Of a stretch of DNA of 64,000 nucleotides, positions 18,543-27,011 are shown in pieces. Positions within the stretch are counted from its first letter, which is position 1. Each line of letters begins with the position of its first letter. A program made the position numbers and the translations under genes. A model generated the notes under the pieces. That model worked only from the letters and a program-made list of their open reading frames with translations, was not told where the DNA came from and made no database searches. The DNA is from Bosea sp. NBC_00550 (GTDB taxonomy: Bacteria; Pseudomonadota; Alphaproteobacteria; Rhizobiales; Beijerinckiaceae). The stretch covers positions 5,047,501 through 5,111,500 of the forward strand of contig NZ_CP102772.1 in the NCBI RefSeq assembly GCF_026020075.1, in the 5' to 3' direction.

Positions 18543-19088
18543 ATGCAAGACGATGAGCTCACGCTCGGGATTCCTTCCCCCCGGACTCTCCAAGTTCAAC
18601 CGGTGACGAAGGCCTCGTTCGAGCCCTATGGATGGATCGTGGAAGCTGGCGAATCCGATCATGTTGTCAACAACGGTACGGCTCTGCGACACGACATCCA
18701 CGCGCACGCAGCCTCCGATGTCCTGCCAGGAACCAGGCTGGTTACATCGATCTTCGAGGCGAAGGCGCAGCATCCGGACCAGCCGATCGAAATGCTGGAA
18801 CGGCATCCAAACTCGATCCAGCTCATCGTTCCGCTTGGCGGTGCGGGCCATATCGTGGTCGTCAGTCAAAACAAGGCTGACGGCACCCCTGATTTTTCGA
18901 CCTTCGCTGCCTTTTGGTTGTCCGCTGCGCAAGGATTGATCTACCGTCGGGGACTCTGGCACCACCCGATAATGGCCATTGGAGCGGATGCGCGTTTCCT
19001 CGTCCAATCCTGGCAGAACGGCACCGAGGCCGACTGCGAGACAATCGCTATAGAAGCCAGAGCGGTATCTCAGGGCGGCCCGGATTAG
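18543..19088 (+). CDS. allA: Ureidoglycolate lyase
   Basis: A 181-aa cupin-fold enzyme that splits (S)-ureidoglycolate into glyoxylate and urea at the end of allantoin breakdown. Blocks typical of the family are FEPYGWIVEAGE near the N-terminus, ERHPNSIQLIVPLGG, and YRRGLWHHPIMAIG. The last carries the active-site histidine region. It follows the ABC importer on the same strand after 265 bp and may be its catabolic partner. No allantoinase or allantoate hydrolase is visible in this window. Urease is not visible either, so the released urea must be handled elsewhere. Some family members act on related ureido acids. Confidence 0.83.
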   Translation: MQDDELTLGIPSPRTLQVQPVTKASFEPYGWIVEAGESDHVVNNGTALRHDIHAHAASDVLPGTRLVTSIFEAKAQHPDQPIEMLERHPNSIQLIVPLGGAGHIVVVSQNKADGTPDFSTFAAFWLSAAQGLIYRRGLWHHPIMAIGADARFLVQSWQNGTEADCETIAIEARAVSQGGPD

Positions 19089-19252
19089 AGTTCCGCTGAG
19101 CAGCTCGGCTTCGGTCAGGAGGCTGCCAGCCCTCGACGCCCCGGCGATCCCGGTTGTGCGGCAGCTGATATACCTTTTTCCGGGAACGTCCGGTTCTCGG
19201 CAGTGGGTGAACGTCTGCAAATGGCGCGTCAGGACATGTCTGGTTGCAACTG

Positions 19253-20071
19253 CTACATCGCCCCTTCCACCACCTCGTCGGTCCAGACCTTGAACCCTGT
19301 CAGCGTGTTCGGCCCGAATGTGGTGGCGATGGCGACATCGGCCGCATCACGCCCGCGCGCGATCAGCACGCGGCCGATGCGCGGCACGTTGTTGCGCGGA
19401 TCGAACATCTGCCAGCCGCCGTCGAGATAGGCTTCGAAAGACGCCGCGAAATCGCCTGGCGGATAAGGCGGCGGCGTGCCGACATCGCCGAGATAGCAGG
19501 TGCAATAGCGTGCCGGGATGTTCATCGCCCGGCAGAAGGCGATCGCGAGATGAGCGTAGTCGCGGCAGACGCCGCGGCCTTCACGATAGGCGTCGGACGC
19601 TGTGCGGGTCACGCTGGCATCGTTGTAGTTGAAGGCGATGCGCTGGTTGACGAAATCGCAGATTGCCTGAACACGTAGCGCGCCCGGCTGGGTATGGCCG
19701 AAGAGCTGCCAGGCGAGGTCGAGCAGGCGGTCACTGTCGCAGAAGCGGCTCGCCAGCAGGAAGACGAGACTCTCCTCCGGCAGCCGTTCGACCGGCACTT
19801 GGCCGGCACTGCGGTCATGGCTTTCGGGCAGGCCGCTATCGGAGATGATCGCGTCGGCGGTGATCCGCATCAACCCCTGTGGCGCCAGCAGCCGAGTGCA
19901 CCAGTTTCCGAAGCCGTCCCGATAGGCACTGACGGGAACCGAAGGCTGGATGCGGATATGGTCGGGTTCGGCCAAGTCCGATACCCGGCTGAAATGCACG
20001 TTCAGCATCAGGATGACCGGTGTCGGTTGCGGAAAATCGTAGTCGAGCGCGTAGCCGATCCTGAGTTTCAC
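19253..20071 (-). CDS. Transglutaminase-like protease-fold protein
   Basis: A 272-aa protein of the COG1305 transglutaminase-like superfamily. An N-terminal beta domain (about 1-90) precedes the core with Cys169 in GRGVCRDYAHLAIAFCR and Asp224 in WQMFDPRNN. The residue usually serving as histidine base, shortly before FEAYL, is not histidine here (DFAASFEAYL). Related proteins with the same change exist, so activity is uncertain. I chose the GTG at 20071 because upstream sequence does not resemble the family. There is no signal peptide, so it is probably cytoplasmic. Confidence 0.82.
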   Translation of the reverse strand: MKLRIGYALDYDFPQPTPVILMLNVHFSRVSDLAEPDHIRIQPSVPVSAYRDGFGNWCTRLLAPQGLMRITADAIISDSGLPESHDRSAGQVPVERLPEESLVFLLASRFCDSDRLLDLAWQLFGHTQPGALRVQAICDFVNQRIAFNYNDASVTRTASDAYREGRGVCRDYAHLAIAFCRAMNIPARYCTCYLGDVGTPPPYPPGDFAASFEAYLDGGWQMFDPRNNVPRIGRVLIARGRDAADVAIATTFGPNTLTGFKVWTDEVVEGAM

Positions 20072-20176
20072 GCGATGCCTTCTGCGCGATGATTGCGCGC
20101 GAACACTGGCTGGCCGGCGGCCAGTCAGACCATCATGCATGTTCCCGGCCAAGGCGATATAGGTTCCGGCCAGGGA

Positions 20177-21191
20177 TCACTTGCTGCCGAATGGGAAGAT
20201 CGTCTTCCAATCGTTCTTCATGTCGACGACTGTCCAGCCGTTCACGGCGGCGACGTCCAGCGCCTTGTCGAGCATCCCGATGGACGACGTGCGATCGTAG
20301 GCCCATTCCCGCACCGGGTCGGTGTGGTGCACGATCAGGCCGAAGCCCGGGCCCTGTCCCGAGGTGGTCCATTGCAGCATCTGGAGATCGCCGTCCGAGT
20401 TGCCGAAGGCAGCGATCGGGCGCCGCCCGATATGCTGCTGGATTCCCGACGGGTTTGCCCGCCTTGTCGTCGATGAAGCTGATTTCCGGTAACCGCATCA
20501 GCACGGCCTTGCCCTCCCGCATTTCGAACTGGGTCTTGCCGCTGCTGCCAACCACCTGTTCGGGCGGAATGCCATAGACCTTCTCGGCCCATGGCCGCAT
20601 GAAATCGATCCCTCCGCCGGAGACGATGAAAGTCTTGAAGCCGTTCGCGCGCAGATAGATCATCAGCTCCAGCATCGGCTGATAAACCATCTCGGTGTAG
20701 GGGCGCTTGGTCACGGGATGCCTCGCCGTGGCGAGCCAGTCTGTCACCAGCTTGCTGAACTCGGTCGTCGTCATGCCGGAGTGCGTGGCCACGACGATCT
20801 CGCCTGCGGCCCGTTCTCCACCCGCCAGCGCAGCCTTGACGTCACCCTTGAGCAACGAGGCGAAGGGCTCCTGGCTCTGCCATTCGGGATGTTGAGGAGC
20901 GAGTTCCTTCACCCGGTCGAACGCGAACAGTAGCTGGAAATAGAGGGGCTGCTCCGCCCACAGGGTGCCGTCGTTGTCGAATGTTGCGATGCGCTCCGGG
21001 ACCGGCACGAAATCCGGGGTTCCCTCCCTGGTCACCTTTCCGACAAATGCGACGATGGCTTGCTTCGCGGCAGTGTCGTTCCATGAAGGCAATGGATCGC
21101 TCTGGGCATAAACCGGCGTGATGCTCACGATCGCAACCCAGCAGCCAAATGCGAGACGCTGAAGCAGCCGATAGAAGGAACTGGCTAGCAT
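20177..21191 (-). pseudogene. Exported HAD-family phosphatase, one-base frameshift
   Basis: Restored length is 337 aa. A signal peptide (about 1-30, ending VYAQ) precedes the HAD core: nucleophile motif ATFDNDGT with Asp72 and Asp74, motif II FIVSGGG, and motif IV split by the break. After SFIDDKAGKPVG the frame shifts. Removing one of the two T bases at 20443-20444 (plus strand) joins it to the rest, which reads through FGNSDGDLQML to the end NDWKTIFPFGSK. The ATG at 21191 has GGAGG in front. It is probably a periplasmic acid phosphatase or phosphoserine phosphatase-like enzyme. The intact remainder suggests a sequencing error or a very recent mutation. Confidence 0.75.
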
Positions 21192-21252
21192 AGAAGCCTC
21201 CATCGCGCTGGCGCGCAGGCTGCCGGGGATATCGTCAGCTTGGCGGAACCGA

Positions 21253-22026
21253 TCAAAATCGCGCGGTCACACCGAGTAACGGGCCATGCTGAACCATGTC
21301 GTAGCTGAAGCGGGCGCTCTTATAGTCGACGCCGATCGCGCGATAGCCCAGCGACACCGACCAGGTCGGGCTGAACTGGTATCCGACCGCTCCGAGCAGA
21401 TCCCAGTGATAATTCGATCCACCGGCGCCGGCCATGGCCCATCCTGTCAGGAACCAGTCCGGGCTGAGGTTGTAGCGAGCCTTCACACCGAATGTGGCGT
21501 CGACCCAGGACTGGGTTTCGCTACCAATCAGAACGGGCAGCGGCGCAGCGGCGCTCAGCACGACCCTGTTGGAGAAGCTGAAGAACTTCGCGCCGCCGAT
21601 CAACTCGATGTTGCCCCAGTCGCCCTCGGCCACACGATAGGTGCCTGCAGCCAGGCCGAAGAACGAGGTCGAGCGAAGCTTCAGCCCGACAAATCCCGCC
21701 GGCCCCCTGTCCTTGTCCGAGATCTTGACGAAATTCGCCTCGCCGACGAACCCGTACGTGCCGTTACTGGCTTCCACGATACCCGACGCGGCGAAATCCA
21801 ATGCCGGAAGGATATCCCGGAATTTCAGGTTCACATCGATGTCGGGCAAGCCGAACAAGCCCTGCTTGCCGTTCAGGCCCGACATCCAAGTATAGGCTGT
21901 CACGGAAACTGCCCAATCGCTGGCCGTAACCATCGTCATGCGGGGAGCGGGGGCAAGATCGGCAGCTTGCAGTACAGACGGCAGCAGAGCAGTCGAAGCA
22001 ATGACGACGATGTGCTTGATCGACAT
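21253..22026 (-). CDS. Outer-membrane beta-barrel protein
   Basis: A 257-aa protein with a signal peptide (about 1-21, ending LQAAD) and alternating aromatic beta strands ending in a terminal Phe (LLGVTARF), the usual signal for outer-membrane insertion. Strand-like blocks include WAVSVTAYTWMSGLNGKQG and WSVSLGYRAIGVDYK. It resembles uncharacterised rhizobial and bradyrhizobial barrel proteins of about 250 aa. The ATG at 22026 was chosen over an upstream TTG. It lies between a phosphatase and a lipoprotein gene on the same strand. Cargo is unknown. Confidence 0.75.
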   Translation of the reverse strand: MSIKHIVVIASTALLPSVLQAADLAPAPRMTMVTASDWAVSVTAYTWMSGLNGKQGLFGLPDIDVNLKFRDILPALDFAASGIVEASNGTYGFVGEANFVKISDKDRGPAGFVGLKLRSTSFFGLAAGTYRVAEGDWGNIELIGGAKFFSFSNRVVLSAAAPLPVLIGSETQSWVDATFGVKARYNLSPDWFLTGWAMAGAGGSNYHWDLLGAVGYQFSPTWSVSLGYRAIGVDYKSARFSYDMVQHGPLLGVTARF

Positions 22027-22106
22027 GGTAGGGTCCAATCAGTAACGGCAGACTCGTCGACCATTGACGATGGCGCACCCGTCGCAGCCTGAGACAATCT
22101 TTCAGT

Positions 22107-22331
22107 TCAATTGCCCGTCGGTGCTCCAAGCCTGTAGTTTCGCTGTAGTCGTCGATCGGTCGATGGATAGAGCGACTGGCACTCTCCGTAGTAGAAGGAG
22201 CCAGTTGCTCGATTGACCGGGTTCGCGCAGATTTGCGCGAGTTCGGCCTGTCTGGACTGCGGGGTCTGGCAGGCCGACAGGATCAGTCCCAGCGAGAAGG
22301 TAAGTCCAACTGCGACATATGTGGTTTTCAT
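22107..22331 (-). CDS. Small lipoprotein
   Basis: A 74-aa protein with a lipoprotein signal (lipobox LSAC, lipidated Cys near residue 21) followed by a short mature part of about 54 residues containing two more cysteines that could form a disulfide. GGGAGGG precedes the ATG at 22331. It lies between the arylsulfatase and the barrel protein. No domain is recognised. Confidence 0.72.
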   Translation of the reverse strand: MKTTYVAVGLTFSLGLILSACQTPQSRQAELAQICANPVNRATGSFYYGECQSLYPSTDRRLQRNYRLGAPTGN

Positions 22332-22416
22332 GATGCCCTCCCAGATTGTCGTCTCGACTGCGGGAAAGGTCACGGCGGGCAGGTGTCGATGAGCCCGCCG
22401 TGATGTGGGCTCTTCA

Positions 22417-24111
22417 TTAGCCCATAGCGGCTCGCGCGGCCTCGATCTTCGCCTTCACGGCGTCGAGGTTGAAGCTCGCGCCCTTCTGCATCGGCGGGAA
22501 CTCGACGGCCGTCATCGCCAGCTTGGCAACTTGCTGCTGGACGAAGACGAAACGCCAGAACTCGTACTGGAACCATGAAAAGTAGTTTTGCGAGCCGGAC
22601 TTCGTGCCGTTTTCGGGCCAACCGGTGCGCTCGAACGGGTCGAGACGCAGGTTGGTCAGGTAGGGCACGTCTGCCTTGGTCTTGTCGCCGAGCCAACCGC
22701 CGGGCTGGTCGATGAAGCGATACTTGTAGTCGCCGATGCGTACGGCGCCGAGCTCGCTTTCGCCGAAGTAGAAGATCTCCTCGCGGTTCGACGGGCCCTT
22801 GCCGGTGATCAGGTCCATCTGGTTGTAGCCGTCCAGGTAGACCTTGTAGCTGGTGCCGCCGATCTGCTTACCCTTCTTGAGCTCTTCGGCAATGTTGGGA
22901 TTGCCCGCTGCGGCGAGGAAGGTGGGGAACCAGTCGAGCCCGGAGATCAGGCCGCTCTCGACCTTGCCTGCCGGCACCCGGCCCGGCCAGCGGATCATCG
23001 CCGGGGCCCGGAAGCCGCCTTCCATGATCGTGCCTTTGCTCTGCGCGAAGGGCGTCTGCCCGCCATCGGGCCAGGTGAAGACCTCGGTGCCATTATCGGT
23101 GGTGAAGACGACGATGGTGTTGTCGTCGACCCCCATCTCCTTGAGCTTGTTCATGACCAGGCCGACATCGTCGTCGAGCTGCGCCATGCCGGCTTCGTGG
23201 ATGGTCCAGCCGTTCTTCGAATTGCGCATCGCCTCGTATTTCGGCGAGAGATGCGTGACGATGTGCATGCGGGTCGGATTGAGCCAGAGGAAGAACGGCT
23301 TGTTGTCGGCCTTGGCCTTGTCGAGGAACTTGAAGGACAGGTCGCGGATTTCGTCGTCGACGGTCTCCATCCGCTTCGGGCAGAGCTCACCCGCGTCACG
23401 GATCGTCTGCTTGCCGACCTTGCCCCAGCGCGGGTCGACGGTGGCGTCGTCGGCATCGGCTGCCAGCGAATGAACCATATTGCGCGGACCGACCTGCGAC
23501 CTGAGGTCTTGCGGATAATTCGGATGGCAGGGGTCCTCCATCGCATCGAGGTGATAGAGATAGCCAAAGAACTCGTCGAACCCATGCACGGTTGGCAGGA
23601 ACTCGTTCTTATCGCCAAGGTGGTTCTTGCCGAACTGGCCTGTGGCGTAGCCCATTCCTTTCAGTGCGGTGGCAATCGTCACGGCCTCCGCAGGCAGGCC
23701 GGTCGGTGCTCCCGCCTGGCCGACCGTCGTCATGCCGGTGCGGATCGGCAGTTCTCCCGTGATGAAGTTGGCGCGCCCGGCCGTGCAGCTCGCCTCGGCG
23801 TAATAGTCGGTGAACAGCATGCCCTCGGCAGCGATCTTATCGAGATTCGGCGTGCGGCCCGCCATCATGCCGCGGTGATAGGCACCGATGTTCCAGATGC
23901 CGATATCGTCACCCATGATGACGACGATGTTGGGCCGTTGCGGCTGCTGCGGTGTCGGTGCCTGCGCATGCGCCGGCGCGCACAGGGTCAGCGACATCAG
24001 CGCGGTCGCTCCGGCGAGGGCGGCGCGCGAGCGCCCCTGCCAGTCCGCGACCATCTCGCACAGGGCTGCGCCGCGAGGCCGCATTCGTCCCATTGGCATG
24101 ACGTCAGACAT
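22417..24111 (-). CDS. Exported arylsulfatase
   Basis: A 564-aa type I sulfatase that hydrolyses sulfate esters. The sulfatase signature is CTAGR with Cys109, which must be converted to formylglycine. Asp68 and Asp69 (MGDD) bind calcium, and the lower metal site lies in VFTTDNGTE. The N-terminus has a long positively charged leader and a hydrophobic stretch to about residue 50 (CAPAHAQA), so it is exported. GGGAGGAAA precedes the ATG at 24111. The sequence fits the CTAGR-containing arylsulfatase group common in Bradyrhizobium relatives. No formylglycine-generating enzyme or sulfate transporter gene is nearby. It starts a four-gene minus-strand run with lipoprotein, barrel protein and phosphatase. 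Confidence 0.9.
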   Translation of the reverse strand: MSDVMPMGRMRPRGAALCEMVADWQGRSRAALAGATALMSLTLCAPAHAQAPTPQQPQRPNIVVIMGDDIGIWNIGAYHRGMMAGRTPNLDKIAAEGMLFTDYYAEASCTAGRANFITGELPIRTGMTTVGQAGAPTGLPAEAVTIATALKGMGYATGQFGKNHLGDKNEFLPTVHGFDEFFGYLYHLDAMEDPCHPNYPQDLRSQVGPRNMVHSLAADADDATVDPRWGKVGKQTIRDAGELCPKRMETVDDEIRDLSFKFLDKAKADNKPFFLWLNPTRMHIVTHLSPKYEAMRNSKNGWTIHEAGMAQLDDDVGLVMNKLKEMGVDDNTIVVFTTDNGTEVFTWPDGGQTPFAQSKGTIMEGGFRAPAMIRWPGRVPAGKVESGLISGLDWFPTFLAAAGNPNIAEELKKGKQIGGTSYKVYLDGYNQMDLITGKGPSNREEIFYFGESELGAVRIGDYKYRFIDQPGGWLGDKTKADVPYLTNLRLDPFERTGWPENGTKSGSQNYFSWFQYEFWRFVFVQQQVAKLAMTAVEFPPMQKGASFNLDAVKAKIEAARAAMG

Positions 24112-24303
24112 CTCGTTTCCTCCCTTGGGATGCGTCGGAACCTCCGCGCGTGATGCTTCGGAGCCAGGCATGGCGGATCGGCACGGCAGATCGGTTGTCG
24201 GCCGGCATCGCATCGAGGCGCCGGACGGTAGCGGGCGCGGCTTGTGAGTTTGCCGCCGCTCATGGGGCTGGGGCCGGATACCGGCCCGGGAAGATTTCCC
24301 CGC

Positions 24304-24636
24304 CTACCGTCCCCTTTCCTGCTTGATGACGAAATCGATCGCCTTGATGACGGTCTTCCCCGGGTTCGCCTTGCAGTGGACGATCACCTCGTGGACCCCC
24401 TTCTTGGCGCGGGGCATGTTGATGGCGTGCTTCTTCGCCAAGCCGTTGTACCAGCCGCTGTACCAGACCCCCAGGAAGTCGGCGTCCTCCTGGAACGTCC
24501 CGGCGAGCTGGGCGCATGTCAGTTTCTGGACGTCGATATAGCCCTTGGAGTCGGCGTATGTATTCAGCTCGACCTGTGCCTGGGCGGCCGAGACCGTTCC
24601 GACGAGCGCTGTGATGAAGATGAGCAGACGGCGCAT
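24304..24636 (-). CDS. HdeA-family periplasmic protein
   Basis: A 110-aa exported protein. The signal peptide ends near residue 20 (SAAQA). The mature part carries two cysteines, in KLTCAQLAGTFQED and HEVIVHCKANPGKTV, spaced for the single disulfide of HdeA acid-stress chaperones. WYSGWYNGLAKKH between them is typical. HdeA proteins protect periplasmic proteins at low pH; in rhizobial genomes such genes often sit beside sulfatase or DUF1254 genes. It is on the minus strand upstream of the sulfatase. Confidence 0.82.
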   Translation of the reverse strand: MRRLLIFITALVGTVSAAQAQVELNTYADSKGYIDVQKLTCAQLAGTFQEDADFLGVWYSGWYNGLAKKHAINMPRAKKGVHEVIVHCKANPGKTVIKAIDFVIKQERGR

Positions 24637-24719
24637 GCGGTATTCCCTTCGTTGCTGAAGTCGCGATCCGCTGATCTGCACGGCATCGCACGCGGGTTTC
24701 GGTCTCGTTATTTGGCGGC

Positions 24720-24974
24720 TTAATTGTCTCTCGCAGGCCGCTGTCGCAGCATGTCGAGGATGGCATTCTCCAGTTCTTTCAGGGTCGCCTTGTATTCACG
24801 CTGTCGGTCTGCATTTCCGTTAGCAGTCCAAATGACGAGGGCAGCGTTGGCGTCGTTGAAGTCGCGAACGAGATCGCGAAAGCTCTCGCTGGCCATGTAG
24901 AGGCGCCGAAGGTCGCTTCCCCGGTCGGGAAATTTCAGAAGCAGGCCGGCCGTTTCGTCGATGACGTGGCCCAT
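24720..24974 (-). CDS. Hypothetical protein, 84 aa
   Basis: A predicted cytoplasmic helical protein with no signal peptide. It contains MGHVIDETAGLLLKFPDRGSDLRRLY and a charged C-terminal helix (QREYKATLKELENAILDMLR). TTAGGAAC precedes the ATG at a good distance. It resembles short conserved rhizobial proteins without known function. It is divergent from the TolB/TPR regulator. Confidence 0.6.
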   Translation of the reverse strand: MGHVIDETAGLLLKFPDRGSDLRRLYMASESFRDLVRDFNDANAALVIWTANGNADRQREYKATLKELENAILDMLRQRPARDN

Positions 24975-25164
24975 GGGTGTTCCTAACCAGCCAGCAATGG
25001 CCGGGCTTTAGCCAAATAGCCAGCCCGTAAGGGTGTGTTACGGTATTAATGCCAATTAATTCAATAGCTTACGACGCTACCTCGTAATGGCCCGGAAATA
25101 GTTCGCCGGGGGCGAATTGTTCGACTAGGGTCGCGTTCCGAGTTGTGGCGGAAAGGCATGGGAA

Positions 25165-26944
25165 ATGCCGAATGCCGTAGCGTCCACCTCTGCAAGAACT
25201 GTCGGATCTGCCGATATTAGAGAGCAGATCGAGCGGATTCTGGCCTCGCCGGAGTTCCGCGCCACGCCGCGGCGGCGTGAATTCCTGAAGTATATTGCCG
25301 AGGAACTAGCGGCCGGGCGCGTGGGCGGCCTGAAGGGCTATTCGATCGCGGTCGCCGTCTATGGCCGCGACCCGAGTTTCGATACGCGCATCGATCCCCT
25401 TGTCCGCATCGAGGCTGGTCGCCTGCGAGCCGATCTCGAGCATTATTACCTGACCGCGGGGATGAATGATCCGCTGTTGGTCGAGATCCCAAAAGGCGCG
25501 AATGCGCCCAAATACACCTGGCGCGATGACCAGGTACTCGCCGGGAAAGGCCGCCCGGAAAACTCGACGGTTGCCGACATCCCCCGGTCGGGGCCCATAA
25601 TCGAAAGGTCGCGGTTTCCACGCACGAGTCTCTGGCTGATATGCGTGGCTGGCCTCTGTGTGATCGCGGTCGTGATCGCCCATGTGATGCAGAGCGGGCG
25701 GGGGCTGCCCGTCAATACCAAGATCGCGTCGATTGCCGTGCTTCCATTCACCGTGCAGGACGGAGACAGCCAGCAAGATTATTTCGCGCGCGGGATCAGT
25801 CAGGAGCTGGCCAAAAACCTGTTCCAATTTGCCGATCTGTCGGTGACCCCCCCCAAGCTCGATCAACCTCTCCCAGCAATCGGATCCCTACCTGTTCCGC
25901 CGATCCCTCGGGACAACGGCGTTCGTTGAAGGCTCGGTACAAAAGAGCGCGGCCAACATCAGGGTGTCGGTCCGCCTCATCGATACCCGGACCGGCGCCC
26001 TTCTCTGGAGTGAATCTTATCGGCGAACGCTTCAGGCGGATCAGATTCTGGAGATCGGAGACGAGATCGCGGAGAAAATTGCAGCCACGATCGCTGGCAA
26101 TGCCGGCGTGCTCGCCCGGGCGGCCCTGAAAACCAGCCTCGCGAAAGAGCCGAATAGCTTGAGCGCCATCGACTGCGTCCTGCGGTTTTACCAGCACCAG
26201 ATGAGCGGGACGCCCGAGAGCCATCGACTGGCGCGCGACTGTCTGGAGGCGACAGTCAGATCAGAACCAGGGTATGCGGAGGCTTGGGCCAGCCTGTCGC
26301 AGATCTATGCTCAAGAGTATCGTGTGGGCCTGAATCCGCGCGCCGACGGCGTGGCAGCGGTCATCAGGGCGCGTGAGGCAGCCGAACGGGCTCTCGAACT
26401 GGCGCCCGGCGACGCCAATACCATGATGGTTCGAGCCGCCACCATGTTCGATGTTGGCGACTTCAGCGGATTCCGGCAGCTCGCCGAAGCTGCAATCAAG
26501 ACGCGCCCCGGCGATCCCGATCTGTTGGCTCATTATGGCCTTCGCATAGCCGCATCCGGAGATTGGCGGGCGGGTGCCGCCTTGGCACGACGCGCGATCG
26601 ATATGAACAGCCTGCATCATCCGAGCTGGTACAGCATCCCCGTGATCCTGGAGCGCTACCTGGCGGGGGACGATCAAGGAGCTCTTGCCGCGACCAAGGG
26701 AATGACGCGCGTATTGTTCATGAGCGAAGATTTCTTCGCGGCGATGATCCTTGGGCAATCGGGACAGCTGGATCTCGCGCGCTTCGCTGGGGATAGGGTC
26801 AACCGGGAATCGCCTCACGTCGCGGAGCAATTCTGGCCGGTTTTCCGAGCATGGAAGATATCCGAAGACACCCTGGATCGGTTCGCCGACGGGCTACGGA
26901 AGGCCGGGATACATATCGATCCAGCGGCAGCGCCCCCTCGCTAG
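25165..26944 (+). pseudogene. Membrane-bound TolB/TPR regulator, frameshifted at a C8 run
   Basis: Restored length is about 592 aa. The N-terminal cytoplasmic domain (about 15-125) contains PRRREFLKYIAEELAAGR and DPLVRIEAGRLRADLEHYY, as in CadC-like regulators often called adenylate cyclase-like. A membrane helix follows (about 154-173), then a TolB-like segment (IAVLPFTVQDGD) and TPR-type helices (AEAWASLSQIYAQE, ERALELAPGDANTMM). The frame breaks in a run of eight C bases at 25847-25854. Seven Cs would join both halves. The break is either a homopolymer error or a slippage-prone switch. It does not lack any domain once restored. Neighbours suggest control of the exported protein genes around it. 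Confidence 0.72.
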
Positions 26945-27011
26945 ACACTGCGCGCCACGGCCCTTTTTGACAGTGCCACATTCGAAGTAGCCATGGCTCG
27001 GGCAGCGAGGC

